Shown here one piece after another: positions 1 to 5,614 of a stretch of DNA of 9,188 nt. Source of the stretch: an uncultured Clostridia bacterium (lineage in GTDB: Bacteria > Bacillota > Clostridia > Peptostreptococcales > Anaerovoracaceae); contig CAKQNZ010000073.1 of NCBI GenBank assembly GCA_934255435.1, positions 1 through 9,188 of the forward strand, read 5' to 3'. The notes beneath the pieces are model-generated. The model had not been told where the DNA came from. It did no database searches and saw nothing but the letters and a program-made list of their open reading frames with translations. Both the position numbers and the translations under genes were made by a program. How positions within the stretch are numbered: position 1 is the stretch's first letter; each line of letters opens with the position of its first letter.

Positions 1-407
1 ATTCTCATGTGACATGGGATGATGTGCTGGAAATGCACCTTTCCGGCAACTGGGAGATACTGAACCACTCCTACGACTGCCATTCATACGATAAACGCAA
101 CGGCATATCACAGAAAAAAACAGAGAGCAACAAAGATTATAGAAAATTCCTGCAAAGCGACCTGGGACGGCTTCAGAATATGATAGCTTATGTTACAGGC
201 GTTGCACCGGACACTTTCACTTATCCTTTCGGTGCATTCAGCAAAGAAACCGACAACTGCCTGAAAAAGATGGGCTTCAAGGCGACGCTCAGCTGCACAG
301 AAGGAGTCAGCACTATAACAAAAGGAGACCCCGACAGTCTTTATATGATAAAACGTCACCTGAGGCCTCCTGACAATTCTCCTGAAGATTTTTTCAGCTC
401 CCTGTAG
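1..407 (+). CDS. Polysaccharide deacetylase (NodB/CE4 family), C-terminal part, 5' truncated by window edge
   Basis: This is the last ~135 residues of a CE4/NodB-type deacetylase; the reading frame is open to the left edge, so the true start is outside. Enzymes of this family remove N- or O-acetyl groups from cell-wall or extracellular polysaccharides using a divalent metal, usually outside the membrane. Visible are SHVTWDDVLEM, typical of the helix before the second motif; NHSYDCH at about bases 63-83, the His-containing metal-binding motif in the H-x4-H spacing seen in many clostridial members; and TYPFGAF at about 219-239, matching the substrate-groove motif usually written RxPYG or YPYG. 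The TFDDG motif with the catalytic Asp would lie upstream and cannot be seen. The GTG at 9-11 is an internal Val, not a start, because conserved residues precede it. The substrate (peptidoglycan, poly-GlcNAc or other) cannot be told from this part. Confidence 0.88.
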   Translation, partial: SHVTWDDVLEMHLSGNWEILNHSYDCHSYDKRNGISQKKTESNKDYRKFLQSDLGRLQNMIAYVTGVAPDTFTYPFGAFSKETDNCLKKMGFKATLSCTEGVSTITKGDPDSLYMIKRHLRPPDNSPEDFFSSL

Positions 408-432
408 ATACCTGCTGACTGGTCATTATAGC

Positions 433-466
433 CTGAGCAGATCTGTTTCTACACAAGTCTGTTCAG
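433..466 (+). terminator. Weak hairpin, possible terminator of the deacetylase gene
   Basis: CTGAGCAGA (433-441) can pair with TCTGTTCAG (458-466) through 9 base pairs, including one G-U pair that exists only in the plus-strand RNA. This fits transcription from the deacetylase side. The 3' tail is only ATTTCC, so it lacks a good U-tract, and the right arm lies inside the end of the convergent dehydrogenase gene. It may simply be a stable stem between convergent genes. Confidence 0.25.
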
Positions 467-1360
467 ATTTCCTCCCTCTTTGAAACTTCTGAGGTTGGCT
501 GCACATGTCTCAGCTACAGTTTCTCTGGTTTCATGTGGCGTGAACGCTATATGCGGCGTTACGATGCAGTTCGGTGCACTGAGCAGCGGGTTGTCCTTTG
601 ACGGAGGTTCCTCACTGAGAACATCGACGCCCGCTGCAGTTATCTTTCCTGACGCAAGAGCCTCCGCAAGAGCCGCTTCATCCACAAGTCCGCCTCTTGC
701 TGTATTTATCAGTATAGCTCCATCCTTCATACTGTTTATGAATCCACGATCCACCATTTTACTGTTGGATTCCGTCAGTGGACAGTGCAGTGAAACAAAA
801 TCTGAAGATACCGCTGCCTCCCTGTCACGACTGTATACATTCACTGTCATGCCGAATGCCTCTGCCATCTCTCCGACTCTCCTGCCTATATTGCCATATC
901 CTACGATACCTATACTCTTTCCCTTGAGGAGCTTTATCGGATATTTTATCCCACCTGTACGCTGAGCCTCATCCCATTTGTTTTCCGATACCAGTCTGCT
1001 GTAGTCAGGTATCCTGTTTGCCAGTGTCAGAAGCAGGGAAAAAGCATGCTGTGCAACAGCGTCTGTAGAGTATGCCGGCACATTGGCAACAGCGATGCCA
1101 AGCCTTCCTGCTGCATCAAGGTCTATATGATTGTAGCCTGTTGCTGCTATGCCTATGAATCTGAGTTTCGGATGCTTTTCCATCATTTCACCTGTTATCG
1201 CTACAGAATCTGTAAAAACAGCCTCGGCGTCTTTCATGCGTTCATAAATCTCTGCCTCTGAAGAGCTGTCATATTTTGTGAAGTCGCATATGTCCTCCAT
1301 AGACTTCCATGAGATATCACCTGGATCGATGACCCCACTGTCAAGAAATACTGCTTTCAT
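449..1360 (-). CDS. D-2-hydroxyacid dehydrogenase (glycerate dehydrogenase / hydroxypyruvate reductase-like)
   Basis: This 303-residue cytosolic NAD(P)-dependent oxidoreductase interconverts 2-oxoacids and D-2-hydroxyacids. The substrate-binding half runs to ~residue 100 and again from ~270; the Rossmann domain lies between. Seen are the dinucleotide loop GYGNIG (154-159), HCPLT (192-196), NTARGGLVDE (219-228) with catalytic Arg222, DVLSEEPP with the acidic partner Glu251, and TPHIAF with catalytic His270. After the second Rossmann strand the sequence reads VYSR rather than an Asp-ending strand, which may favour NADP(H); this is inference. The segment between Tyr176 and Asp187 is about 14 residues shorter than in typical relatives, which explains the short total length. 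The ATG lies 1 base beyond the rsmE stop with GGAG 7 bases upstream, so it is translated from the prmA-rsmE message. Hydroxypyruvate/glyoxylate reductase is the best guess; D-lactate or phosphoglycerate dehydrogenase is less likely given the length. Confidence 0.92.
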   Translation of the reverse strand: MKAVFLDSGVIDPGDISWKSMEDICDFTKYDSSSEAEIYERMKDAEAVFTDSVAITGEMMEKHPKLRFIGIAATGYNHIDLDAAGRLGIAVANVPAYSTDAVAQHAFSLLLTLANRIPDYSRLVSENKWDEAQRTGGIKYPIKLLKGKSIGIVGYGNIGRRVGEMAEAFGMTVNVYSRDREAAVSSDFVSLHCPLTESNSKMVDRGFINSMKDGAILINTARGGLVDEAALAEALASGKITAAGVDVLSEEPPSKDNPLLSAPNCIVTPHIAFTPHETRETVAETCAANLRSFKEGGNLNRLV

Positions 1361-1361
1361 T

Positions 1362-2111
1362 TTATAACTCCATTTCGTACATTATCATCGATATCGCTGC
1401 CATTCCTGCTGTTTCTGTTCTCAGAGTTGTCTTACCTAGAGAAAGGGATCTTCCTCCTGACGAGACTATCTCTGCTGCCTCCTCATCTGAGAAACCGCCT
1501 TCCGGTCCGATGATCACTGCTATATCTGCGTTTTTATGATCTCCGCAGAACATAAAATCCCGCAGAACATCTTTCATAGTCGTGCCTTCTTCGTTTTCGT
1601 ATGGGAAAAGTACAAGATCGAATTTTCCCAATCCGGACATCATATCCGGGAAACGGACAGGATCGCTGACTTCCGGTATCCTGCCACGTTTGCACTGTTT
1701 CACTGATTCCGCTGCAACTTTCTGCCACCTTGCAGTTTTTTTGCCGAAGTTTCCCTTGTCTGCCACCACAGTGCGCTTCATAAATACAGGTACTATACTG
1801 CATACCCCCAGCTCAACTGATTTCTGCACTATCAGCTCCATTTTCCCCTGCTTTGGTATCCCCTGGAACAAAGTCACATTCACATCAGGCTCTGTGGTGA
1901 ACTTCTGCTTGTCCAGTATCCTGAGCTGCGCCTGATCTTTGTCGAGAGATATTATCTCCGCTTCATACTCCCATTTCACGGAATCTGATATCTCCACATG
2001 ATCGCCCGCAGAAAGGCGCAGTACCTTTATCATATGATGCAGATCTTCCCTGTCATACATATATATGCTGTTTTCTCCGACATCTTCTGCCGGAACAAAA
2101 AATCTGTTCAT
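1362..2111 (-). CDS. rsmE: 16S rRNA (uracil-1498-N3)-methyltransferase RsmE
   Basis: RsmE transfers a methyl group from SAM to N3 of U1498 in 16S rRNA, in the assembled 30S subunit near the decoding site. The 249-residue length is normal for the family. The N-terminus MNRFFVP is the usual PUA-like opening. PKQGKMELIVQKSVELGV (about 86-103) is the conserved helix linking to the SPOUT domain. The C-terminal trefoil knot carries IGPEGGFSDEE (201-211) and LRTETA (230-235), which form the SAM site. I chose the ATG at 2111 because it gives the classical start; an in-frame TTG at 2117 has a closer AAGG and would add two residues. The gene begins 7 bases after the prmA stop (1 base if TTG is used), and the dehydrogenase follows 1 base after its stop, so all three are one operon. 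Confidence 0.95.
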   Translation of the reverse strand: MNRFFVPAEDVGENSIYMYDREDLHHMIKVLRLSAGDHVEISDSVKWEYEAEIISLDKDQAQLRILDKQKFTTEPDVNVTLFQGIPKQGKMELIVQKSVELGVCSIVPVFMKRTVVADKGNFGKKTARWQKVAAESVKQCKRGRIPEVSDPVRFPDMMSGLGKFDLVLFPYENEEGTTMKDVLRDFMFCGDHKNADIAVIIGPEGGFSDEEAAEIVSSGGRSLSLGKTTLRTETAGMAAISMIMYEMEL

Positions 2112-2118
2112 CGTCAAA

Positions 2119-3096
2119 CTACCTTGCTCTGCATGCTATCGCACACCATTCGCCGTCTTCTACTATTTCGATTATCTCGAATCCTTCTTTTTCTATTGCT
2201 GATGCGACCTTTTTTTCTTTTTCTATAAGTATACCGGAAGAAATGAAGACTCCGCCTGGCAGCAGGTGTGCCTTGACGTCAGGAGTCAGTATCACGACAA
2301 GATCAGCCATAAGATTGGCAACTACGATATCTGCCTTGAAATCAACGCCTTTCGTAAGATCTCCCTGTATGATCTTCACCTTGTCGTCCACATGGTTTTT
2401 ATCAGTATTTTCTCTGGCTACTCTGACTGCATCCTCATCTATCTCTACGCCCAGCACGTCGCTGCATCCCAGCAGTGCTGCTGCTATAGACAGTATTCCG
2501 GATCCACATCCCACATCAAGTACTTTCGCATCATCACCTGCACCTTTGAGATATTTTTCCATCAGTTTCATGCAAAGCGACGTAGTCTCATGAGTTCCTG
2601 TACCAAAAGCCATCCCAGGGTCTATCTCAAGGACTATCTCATTGCCATTTTTCTCATATTCCTCCCAGGTAGGTTTGACAACTATCCTGTCAGTCACTCT
2701 GGACGGTTTGAAGAACTCTTTCCATTTGTCTTTCCAGTCATTGTCATCCACTATGGTATCCTCTGCGTAGAGCCTTCCGAAATCAGCTTCTCTGCCGAAC
2801 AGACCCTCTGTCTCGCTGTGTTTTAGCTTCATCACTTCGATCTTGAGTGCCTGCACTTTCTGTCTGTTTTCGGGTGTGTCTTCAAAATATACTGAAGCAC
2901 AGGGTTCACGGTCCAGATCTGTCTTCAACTCGTCATTTATATAATCCCAGCCGTACTCGTTCTTTTTACTGAGGATATCCTGCATGTCAGCCGGGTCATC
3001 GACAGATATCTCATCGATACCGCAGCGCATGAACAGAGCCGTCACCTGCTCTATGCCCTGTCTGCTGGCATGGACTTTGAATTCTATGTATTTCAT
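2119..3096 (-). CDS. prmA: Ribosomal protein L11 methyltransferase PrmA
   Basis: PrmA is a cytosolic SAM-dependent enzyme that N-methylates lysines and the N-terminus of ribosomal protein L11. The 325-residue protein has an N-terminal L11-recognition domain (about 1-130) ending in the conserved DWKDKWKEFFKP (120-131). A linker with DPGMAFGTGTHETT (159-172) follows, typical of PrmA, then a class I methyltransferase fold with LDVGCGSG (193-200) as the SAM loop, VEID (217-220) as the acidic strand end, and ANLMADL (260-266) in place of the more usual NILA-type motif. The start is well supported: AAGGAGG ends about 6 bases before the ATG, and a near-consensus promoter lies just upstream. It is the first gene of the operon with rsmE and a D-2-hydroxyacid dehydrogenase. 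The prmA-rsmE pair is a common arrangement in Bacillota. Confidence 0.96.
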   Translation of the reverse strand: MKYIEFKVHASRQGIEQVTALFMRCGIDEISVDDPADMQDILSKKNEYGWDYINDELKTDLDREPCASVYFEDTPENRQKVQALKIEVMKLKHSETEGLFGREADFGRLYAEDTIVDDNDWKDKWKEFFKPSRVTDRIVVKPTWEEYEKNGNEIVLEIDPGMAFGTGTHETTSLCMKLMEKYLKGAGDDAKVLDVGCGSGILSIAAALLGCSDVLGVEIDEDAVRVARENTDKNHVDDKVKIIQGDLTKGVDFKADIVVANLMADLVVILTPDVKAHLLPGGVFISSGILIEKEKKVASAIEKEGFEIIEIVEDGEWCAIACRAR

Positions 3097-3127
3097 AAAT
3101 TCCTCCTTGTTTTATGTTGTTTAGTCA

Positions 3128-3156
3128 ATTATACACTATCCGACTTTCCGCTACAA
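3128..3156 (-). promoter_or_regulatory. Sigma-A-type promoter of the prmA-rsmE operon
   Basis: On the minus strand a perfect -10 TATAAT (3128-3133) lies 17 bases downstream of TTGTAG (3151-3156), which matches the first three bases of the -35 consensus. Transcription would begin near 3121, about 25 bases before the prmA start codon. The site sits between the rubrerythrin terminator and prmA, so the operon can be transcribed independently of rubrerythrin. Confidence 0.7.
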
Positions 3157-3170
3157 ATGATATATGTAAA

Positions 3171-3208
3171 AACTGTCATATCTCCATTGATACCGGAGCA
3201 TGACAGTT
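3171..3208 (-). terminator. Rho-independent terminator after rubrerythrin
   Basis: A perfect 9-bp stem, AACTGTCAT (3171-3179) with ATGACAGTT (3200-3208), encloses a 20-base loop that can add a CTCC/GGAG pairing. On the minus strand the stem ends in TTTTT followed by ACAT. On the plus strand seven Ts follow at 3213-3219, so it could act in both directions. It begins 17 bases after the rubrerythrin stop and closes that unit before the prmA promoter. Confidence 0.75.
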
Positions 3209-3225
3209 CTGCTTTTTTTACTATA

Positions 3226-3762
3226 TCAGTAATTTTCTTTTTTTATCCGAAAGTCTCCTCTGCTGTGACCGCATACAGGGCAGATATCAGGTGCATCCTT
3301 GCCATAATGTTCATGACCGCAGTTTCCGCATATCCACACGACATCATCCTCTTTGCTGAAAACTTTGTTCTGAGATATATTTTCATTAAGAGCCATATAT
3401 CTTTCTTCATGGTGTTTTTCAACAGCCGCAATGCCTTCCATCTGCTTAGCGATCTCCGATAATCCCTCTTCTCTGGCAGTCTTCGCCATGTCTGAGTACA
3501 TGCTGCTCCATTCATAATGCTCGCCCTCTGCTGCAGATAAAAGATTTTCTGCTGTCGTGCCTATCCCTGTAAAATGCCTGTACCAAATCTCTGCGTGGGC
3601 TTTCTCATTGGAAGCAGTCTCTCTGAATATCTCAGCGATCTGCTCATATCCTTCTTCTTCTGCTTTTGATGCAAAAAATTCATATCTGCCCCATGCCTGT
3701 GTCTCTCCTGCAAATGCGGCTATTAAATTATCATAGGTTTTACTGTTTTTCAGATCATTCAT
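3226..3762 (-). CDS. Rubrerythrin (diiron peroxidase with C-terminal rubredoxin domain)
   Basis: Rubrerythrin reduces hydrogen peroxide in the cytosol of anaerobes, taking electrons through its rubredoxin-like iron centre. The 178-residue protein is full length. The ferritin-like four-helix domain (1 to ~125) shows the expected diiron ligands: Glu20 in [14 protein letters not shown], Glu53 and His56 in ASNEKAHAE, Glu81/Glu84 in AEGEHYEW, and Glu115/His118 in VEKHHEERY. The C-terminal rubredoxin-like domain has Cys145/Cys148 (WICGNCGH) and Cys161/Cys164 (CPVCG). I chose the ATG at 3762 because AGGAGG lies 10 bases upstream and family members start close to this point; the frame is open 22 codons further upstream but without support. 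It sits alone between two terminators, downstream of murA. No convincing promoter is visible in the ~50 bases left between the murA terminator and its ribosome binding site, so read-through or a non-consensus promoter is possible. Confidence 0.96.
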   Translation of the reverse strand: MNDLKNSKTYDNLIAAFAGETQAWGRYEFFASKAEEEGYEQIAEIFRETASNEKAHAEIWYRHFTGIGTTAENLLSAAEGEHYEWSSMYSDMAKTAREEGLSEIAKQMEGIAAVEKHHEERYMALNENISQNKVFSKEDDVVWICGNCGHEHYGKDAPDICPVCGHSRGDFRIKKENY

Positions 3763-3814
3763 ATATAATAGTCCTCCTGCTTTTATTATTGACATAAAAG
3801 ACCTATATATGCTG

Positions 3815-3847
3815 AAAACAGACCGCATATTTCCTGCGGTCTGTTTT
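3815..3847 (-). terminator. Rho-independent terminator after murA
   Basis: AAAACAGACCGCA (3815-3827) and TGCGGTCTGTTTT (3835-3847) form a perfect 13-bp stem with a 7-base loop. The GC-rich core ACAGACCGC is flanked by A and T runs on both sides, so it can work in both directions. It lies about 20 bases after the murA stop. Its far side is less than 55 bases from the rubrerythrin start codon, so any rubrerythrin promoter must be very close to or overlap it. Confidence 0.85.
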
Positions 3848-3866
3848 TGATCCGAGTTTTATTGTT

Positions 3867-5138
3867 TTACTCTTCTACTCTCATTATATTGGCTCCGAGA
3901 GCTCTGAGTTTATCTGCAAAATGTTCATATCCTCTGTCTATATGATATACCTGAGTCACTTCTGTTGTGCCTTCTGCCACAAGCCCCGTCAGAACCACCG
4001 CTGCTCCGGCTCTGAGATCGGTTGCGACTACCTGTGCTCCCTGGAGTGATTTGTCGCCCGGAATTATCGCACAGTTCCCGTCAGTTTTGATATTTGCACC
4101 CATCCTGTTGAACTCGCCTACATGCATGAACCTGTTTTCGAATACAGTCTCTATAACAACGCTGGGTCCCTTAGCCACTGTCAGCAGTGCCATGAAAGGA
4201 GACTGCATATCTGTAGGAAATCCCGGATACGGCAGTGTTTTCACGTCTGTAGATACCAGCGGATTCACATCACCTCTGACACACATGCCTTCATCTGTCA
4301 TCTCTATATCCACGCCGCACTCTCTGAGTTTGGCGATAACGGCCTTGAGATGGTCAGGAACTATATTCTTTATCAGTACATTGCCTTTTGTGATCGCTGC
4401 ACCTATCATGAAAGTGCCTGCTTCTATCCTGTCCGGTATGACATGGTGGGATACACCTTTCAGCCGGCTTACGCCCTCGACCTTGATATTGTCAGTTCCA
4501 GCGCCTTTGATCCTTGCCCCCATTTTGTTGAGAAAATTAGCCAGATCTACAATCTCAGGCTCCTGAGCCGCATTTTCTATCAGGGTCGTGCCTTCAGCAA
4601 GTGCAGCAGCCATTATTATTACCTCAGTCGCACCTACGCTCGGAAAATCAAGATAAATAGTGCTGCCGTGAAGCTTTTCTGCTTCTGCATCCACAATACC
4701 TCGTTCCAGCTGTTTCTCGTCGATCTTTACGCCAAGAGCCTTGAGCCCCTTCAAATGTAGTTCCACAGGTCTTCTGCCTATAGCACATCCTCCCGGCAAG
4801 TTGATAACAGCTCTCCCTGTCCTGAGCAGCAGTGCCCCCAGGACCAGTATCGAAGCTCTCATCATCTTCACAAGATCATAAGGCGCTTCGTACTTTATAT
4901 TTCCTGAAGCCTTTATATCAACCTGATTATTATCAAGATCTTTATCTATCGTTGCTCCCAGTTCTTCCAGGAGTCTGCACATCACATCAACATCTCTAAG
5001 CGCCGGTACATCCTTGATTGAACATTGTTCCTCTGTAAGCAGTGTAGCTGCCATTATCGGAAGCACTGCATTCTTGGAACCACTTATTTTAACCTCTCCA
5101 TTCAGTGGAGCACTTTTCTGTACTAAGAACTTTGCCAA
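3867..5138 (-). CDS. murA: UDP-N-acetylglucosamine 1-carboxyvinyltransferase MurA (TTG start)
   Basis: MurA transfers enolpyruvate from PEP to UDP-GlcNAc, the committed cytosolic step of peptidoglycan synthesis. With the TTG at 5138 the protein is 423 residues. It shows ISGSKNAV with Lys22; LPGGCAIGRRPVELHLKGL with catalytic Cys118, the residue fosfomycin attacks (Cys, not the resistance-associated Asp); YPGFPTDMQ with Asp310, the likely general base; and DLRAGAA with Arg376. These lie in the two inside-out alpha/beta barrels of the EPT family. Start choice: GGAGGG ends 5 bases before this TTG, and MAKFLVQKSAPLNGEVKISG matches the usual MurA opening. An in-frame TTG at 5153 would place the ribosome binding site inside the gene and is unlikely. 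A near-consensus promoter precedes it and a strong terminator follows, so it is monocistronic. Many Bacillota carry two MurA paralogues; which one this is cannot be told here. Confidence 0.96.
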   Translation of the reverse strand: MAKFLVQKSAPLNGEVKISGSKNAVLPIMAATLLTEEQCSIKDVPALRDVDVMCRLLEELGATIDKDLDNNQVDIKASGNIKYEAPYDLVKMMRASILVLGALLLRTGRAVINLPGGCAIGRRPVELHLKGLKALGVKIDEKQLERGIVDAEAEKLHGSTIYLDFPSVGATEVIIMAAALAEGTTLIENAAQEPEIVDLANFLNKMGARIKGAGTDNIKVEGVSRLKGVSHHVIPDRIEAGTFMIGAAITKGNVLIKNIVPDHLKAVIAKLRECGVDIEMTDEGMCVRGDVNPLVSTDVKTLPYPGFPTDMQSPFMALLTVAKGPSVVIETVFENRFMHVGEFNRMGANIKTDGNCAIIPGDKSLQGAQVVATDLRAGAAVVLTGLVAEGTTEVTQVYHIDRGYEHFADKLRALGANIMRVEE

Positions 5139-5173
5139 TTTCACCCTCCGCAATGTTTAATTACAACTAAACT

Positions 5174-5202
5174 ATTATACTTTATTTTAAAATGCATTTC
5201 AA
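5174..5202 (-). promoter_or_regulatory. Sigma-A-type promoter of murA
   Basis: On the minus strand TTGAAA (5197-5202) is followed after exactly 17 bases by TATAAT (5174-5179). Transcription would start near 5167, about 30 bases before the TTG start codon. It lies just downstream of the hairpin at 5219-5280, so murA is insulated from upstream feo transcription. Confidence 0.82.
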
Positions 5203-5210
5203 GGGATACA

Positions 5211-5280
5211 GAAAAAATAGGAAGAGGCTTTGAAGTTTTACATTCAAGGGGAGCAAAACATACTGACAAGACCTCTTCCT
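5211..5280 (-). terminator. Second terminator-like hairpin between the feo cluster and murA (possible small-RNA 3' end)
   Basis: On the minus strand AGGAAGAGG (5272-5280) pairs perfectly with CCTCTTCCT (5219-5227), followed by ATTTTTTC (5218-5211). The 9-bp stem plus six Ts looks like an intrinsic terminator, but the loop is unusually long, 44 bases. It contains a C-rich GCTCCCC and a smaller inner pairing (TTGAA with TTCAA, or GTTTT with AAAAC). A stronger canonical terminator already lies upstream at 5321-5349. This is therefore either a back-up terminator for the feo cluster or the end of a short separate RNA. No clear promoter for such an RNA was found. Confidence 0.5.
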
Positions 5281-5320
5281 CTGATATCATTGTTGACAGT
5301 TTTCCTTCTGCAGATACATG

Positions 5321-5349
5321 AAAAAACACTGAAGTATCCCTCAGTGTTT
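5321..5349 (-). terminator. Rho-independent terminator of the feo cluster
   Basis: On the minus strand AAACACTGA (5341-5349) and TCAGTGTTT (5324-5332) form a perfect 9-bp stem with an 8-base loop, and the run of Ts continues to 5321. It lies 58 bases after the stop codon of the FeoB-associated peptide and is a textbook intrinsic terminator for feoB and its partner gene. Confidence 0.87.
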
Positions 5350-5406
5350 CTCCATGATCAGCAATATATATCGAGAAACCGATTGTATAAACATTTTTCT
5401 GTCCGG

Positions 5407-5610
5407 TCAGTGACACCCGTGGGATGTACCGCCTTTTTTCATACTTTTACGGATTTCCTTTTCAAGACGTTTTGCCCCGTCATATTTCGTGCAGCTTCCC
5501 GCTGCCGGGCATCCGATACACTTCACGCCTTTTTTCTTTTCTTTTATTATGCATCCTACGGCCAGAGCCAGAATGATGATAATTATCAATATTGCTATAA
5601 CTGTTGCCAT
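5407..5610 (-). CDS. FeoB-associated Cys-rich membrane protein
   Basis: This 67-residue single-span membrane peptide belongs to the family often found directly after feoB in Bacillota. Residues 2-22 are a hydrophobic helix (ATVIAILIIIIILALAVGC). A basic stretch KEKKK follows, then a Cys cluster with Cys31, Cys34 and Cys40 (CIGCPAAGSC), a charged helix, and a His/Cys tail ending HGCH. The cysteines probably face the cytosol beside the FeoB pore and may bind or relay iron; the exact role is not established, so this is inference from context and composition. The ATG lies 4 bases beyond the feoB stop, and its AGGAG (spacing 9) sits at the end of feoB, so the two genes are co-translated. A terminator follows. 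Small proteins such as FeoC or a NifU-like domain are not matched. Confidence 0.88.
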   Translation of the reverse strand: MATVIAILIIIIILALAVGCIIKEKKKGVKCIGCPAAGSCTKYDGAKRLEKEIRKSMKKGGTSHGCH

Positions 5611-5614
5611 AAGA

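Noticed and set aside
480..965. Plus-strand open frame (161 codons) inside the dehydrogenase
   Set aside because: Antisense to the NAD-binding domain; Ser/Ala-rich shadow without a ribosome binding site.
2266..2826. Plus-strand open frame (186 codons) inside prmA
   Set aside because: Antisense to the conserved methyltransferase domain; low-complexity, Cys/Tyr/His-rich translation typical of shadows.
3967..4566. Long plus-strand open frame (199 codons) inside murA
   Set aside because: It is exactly antisense to conserved murA codons, has no ribosome binding site and its translation resembles no family. A frame shadow.
5202..5341. Eight-base complementarity between the first terminator loop (5334-5341) and 5202-5209 near the murA promoter
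   Set aside because: Eight bases over this distance is easily chance, and the second partner lies beyond the second terminator.
5141..5416. Minus-strand open frame (91 codons) spanning both hairpins and the murA promoter
   Set aside because: It would read through two terminator-like stems and the murA promoter, starts inside the FeoB-associated gene end, and has no family-like pattern.
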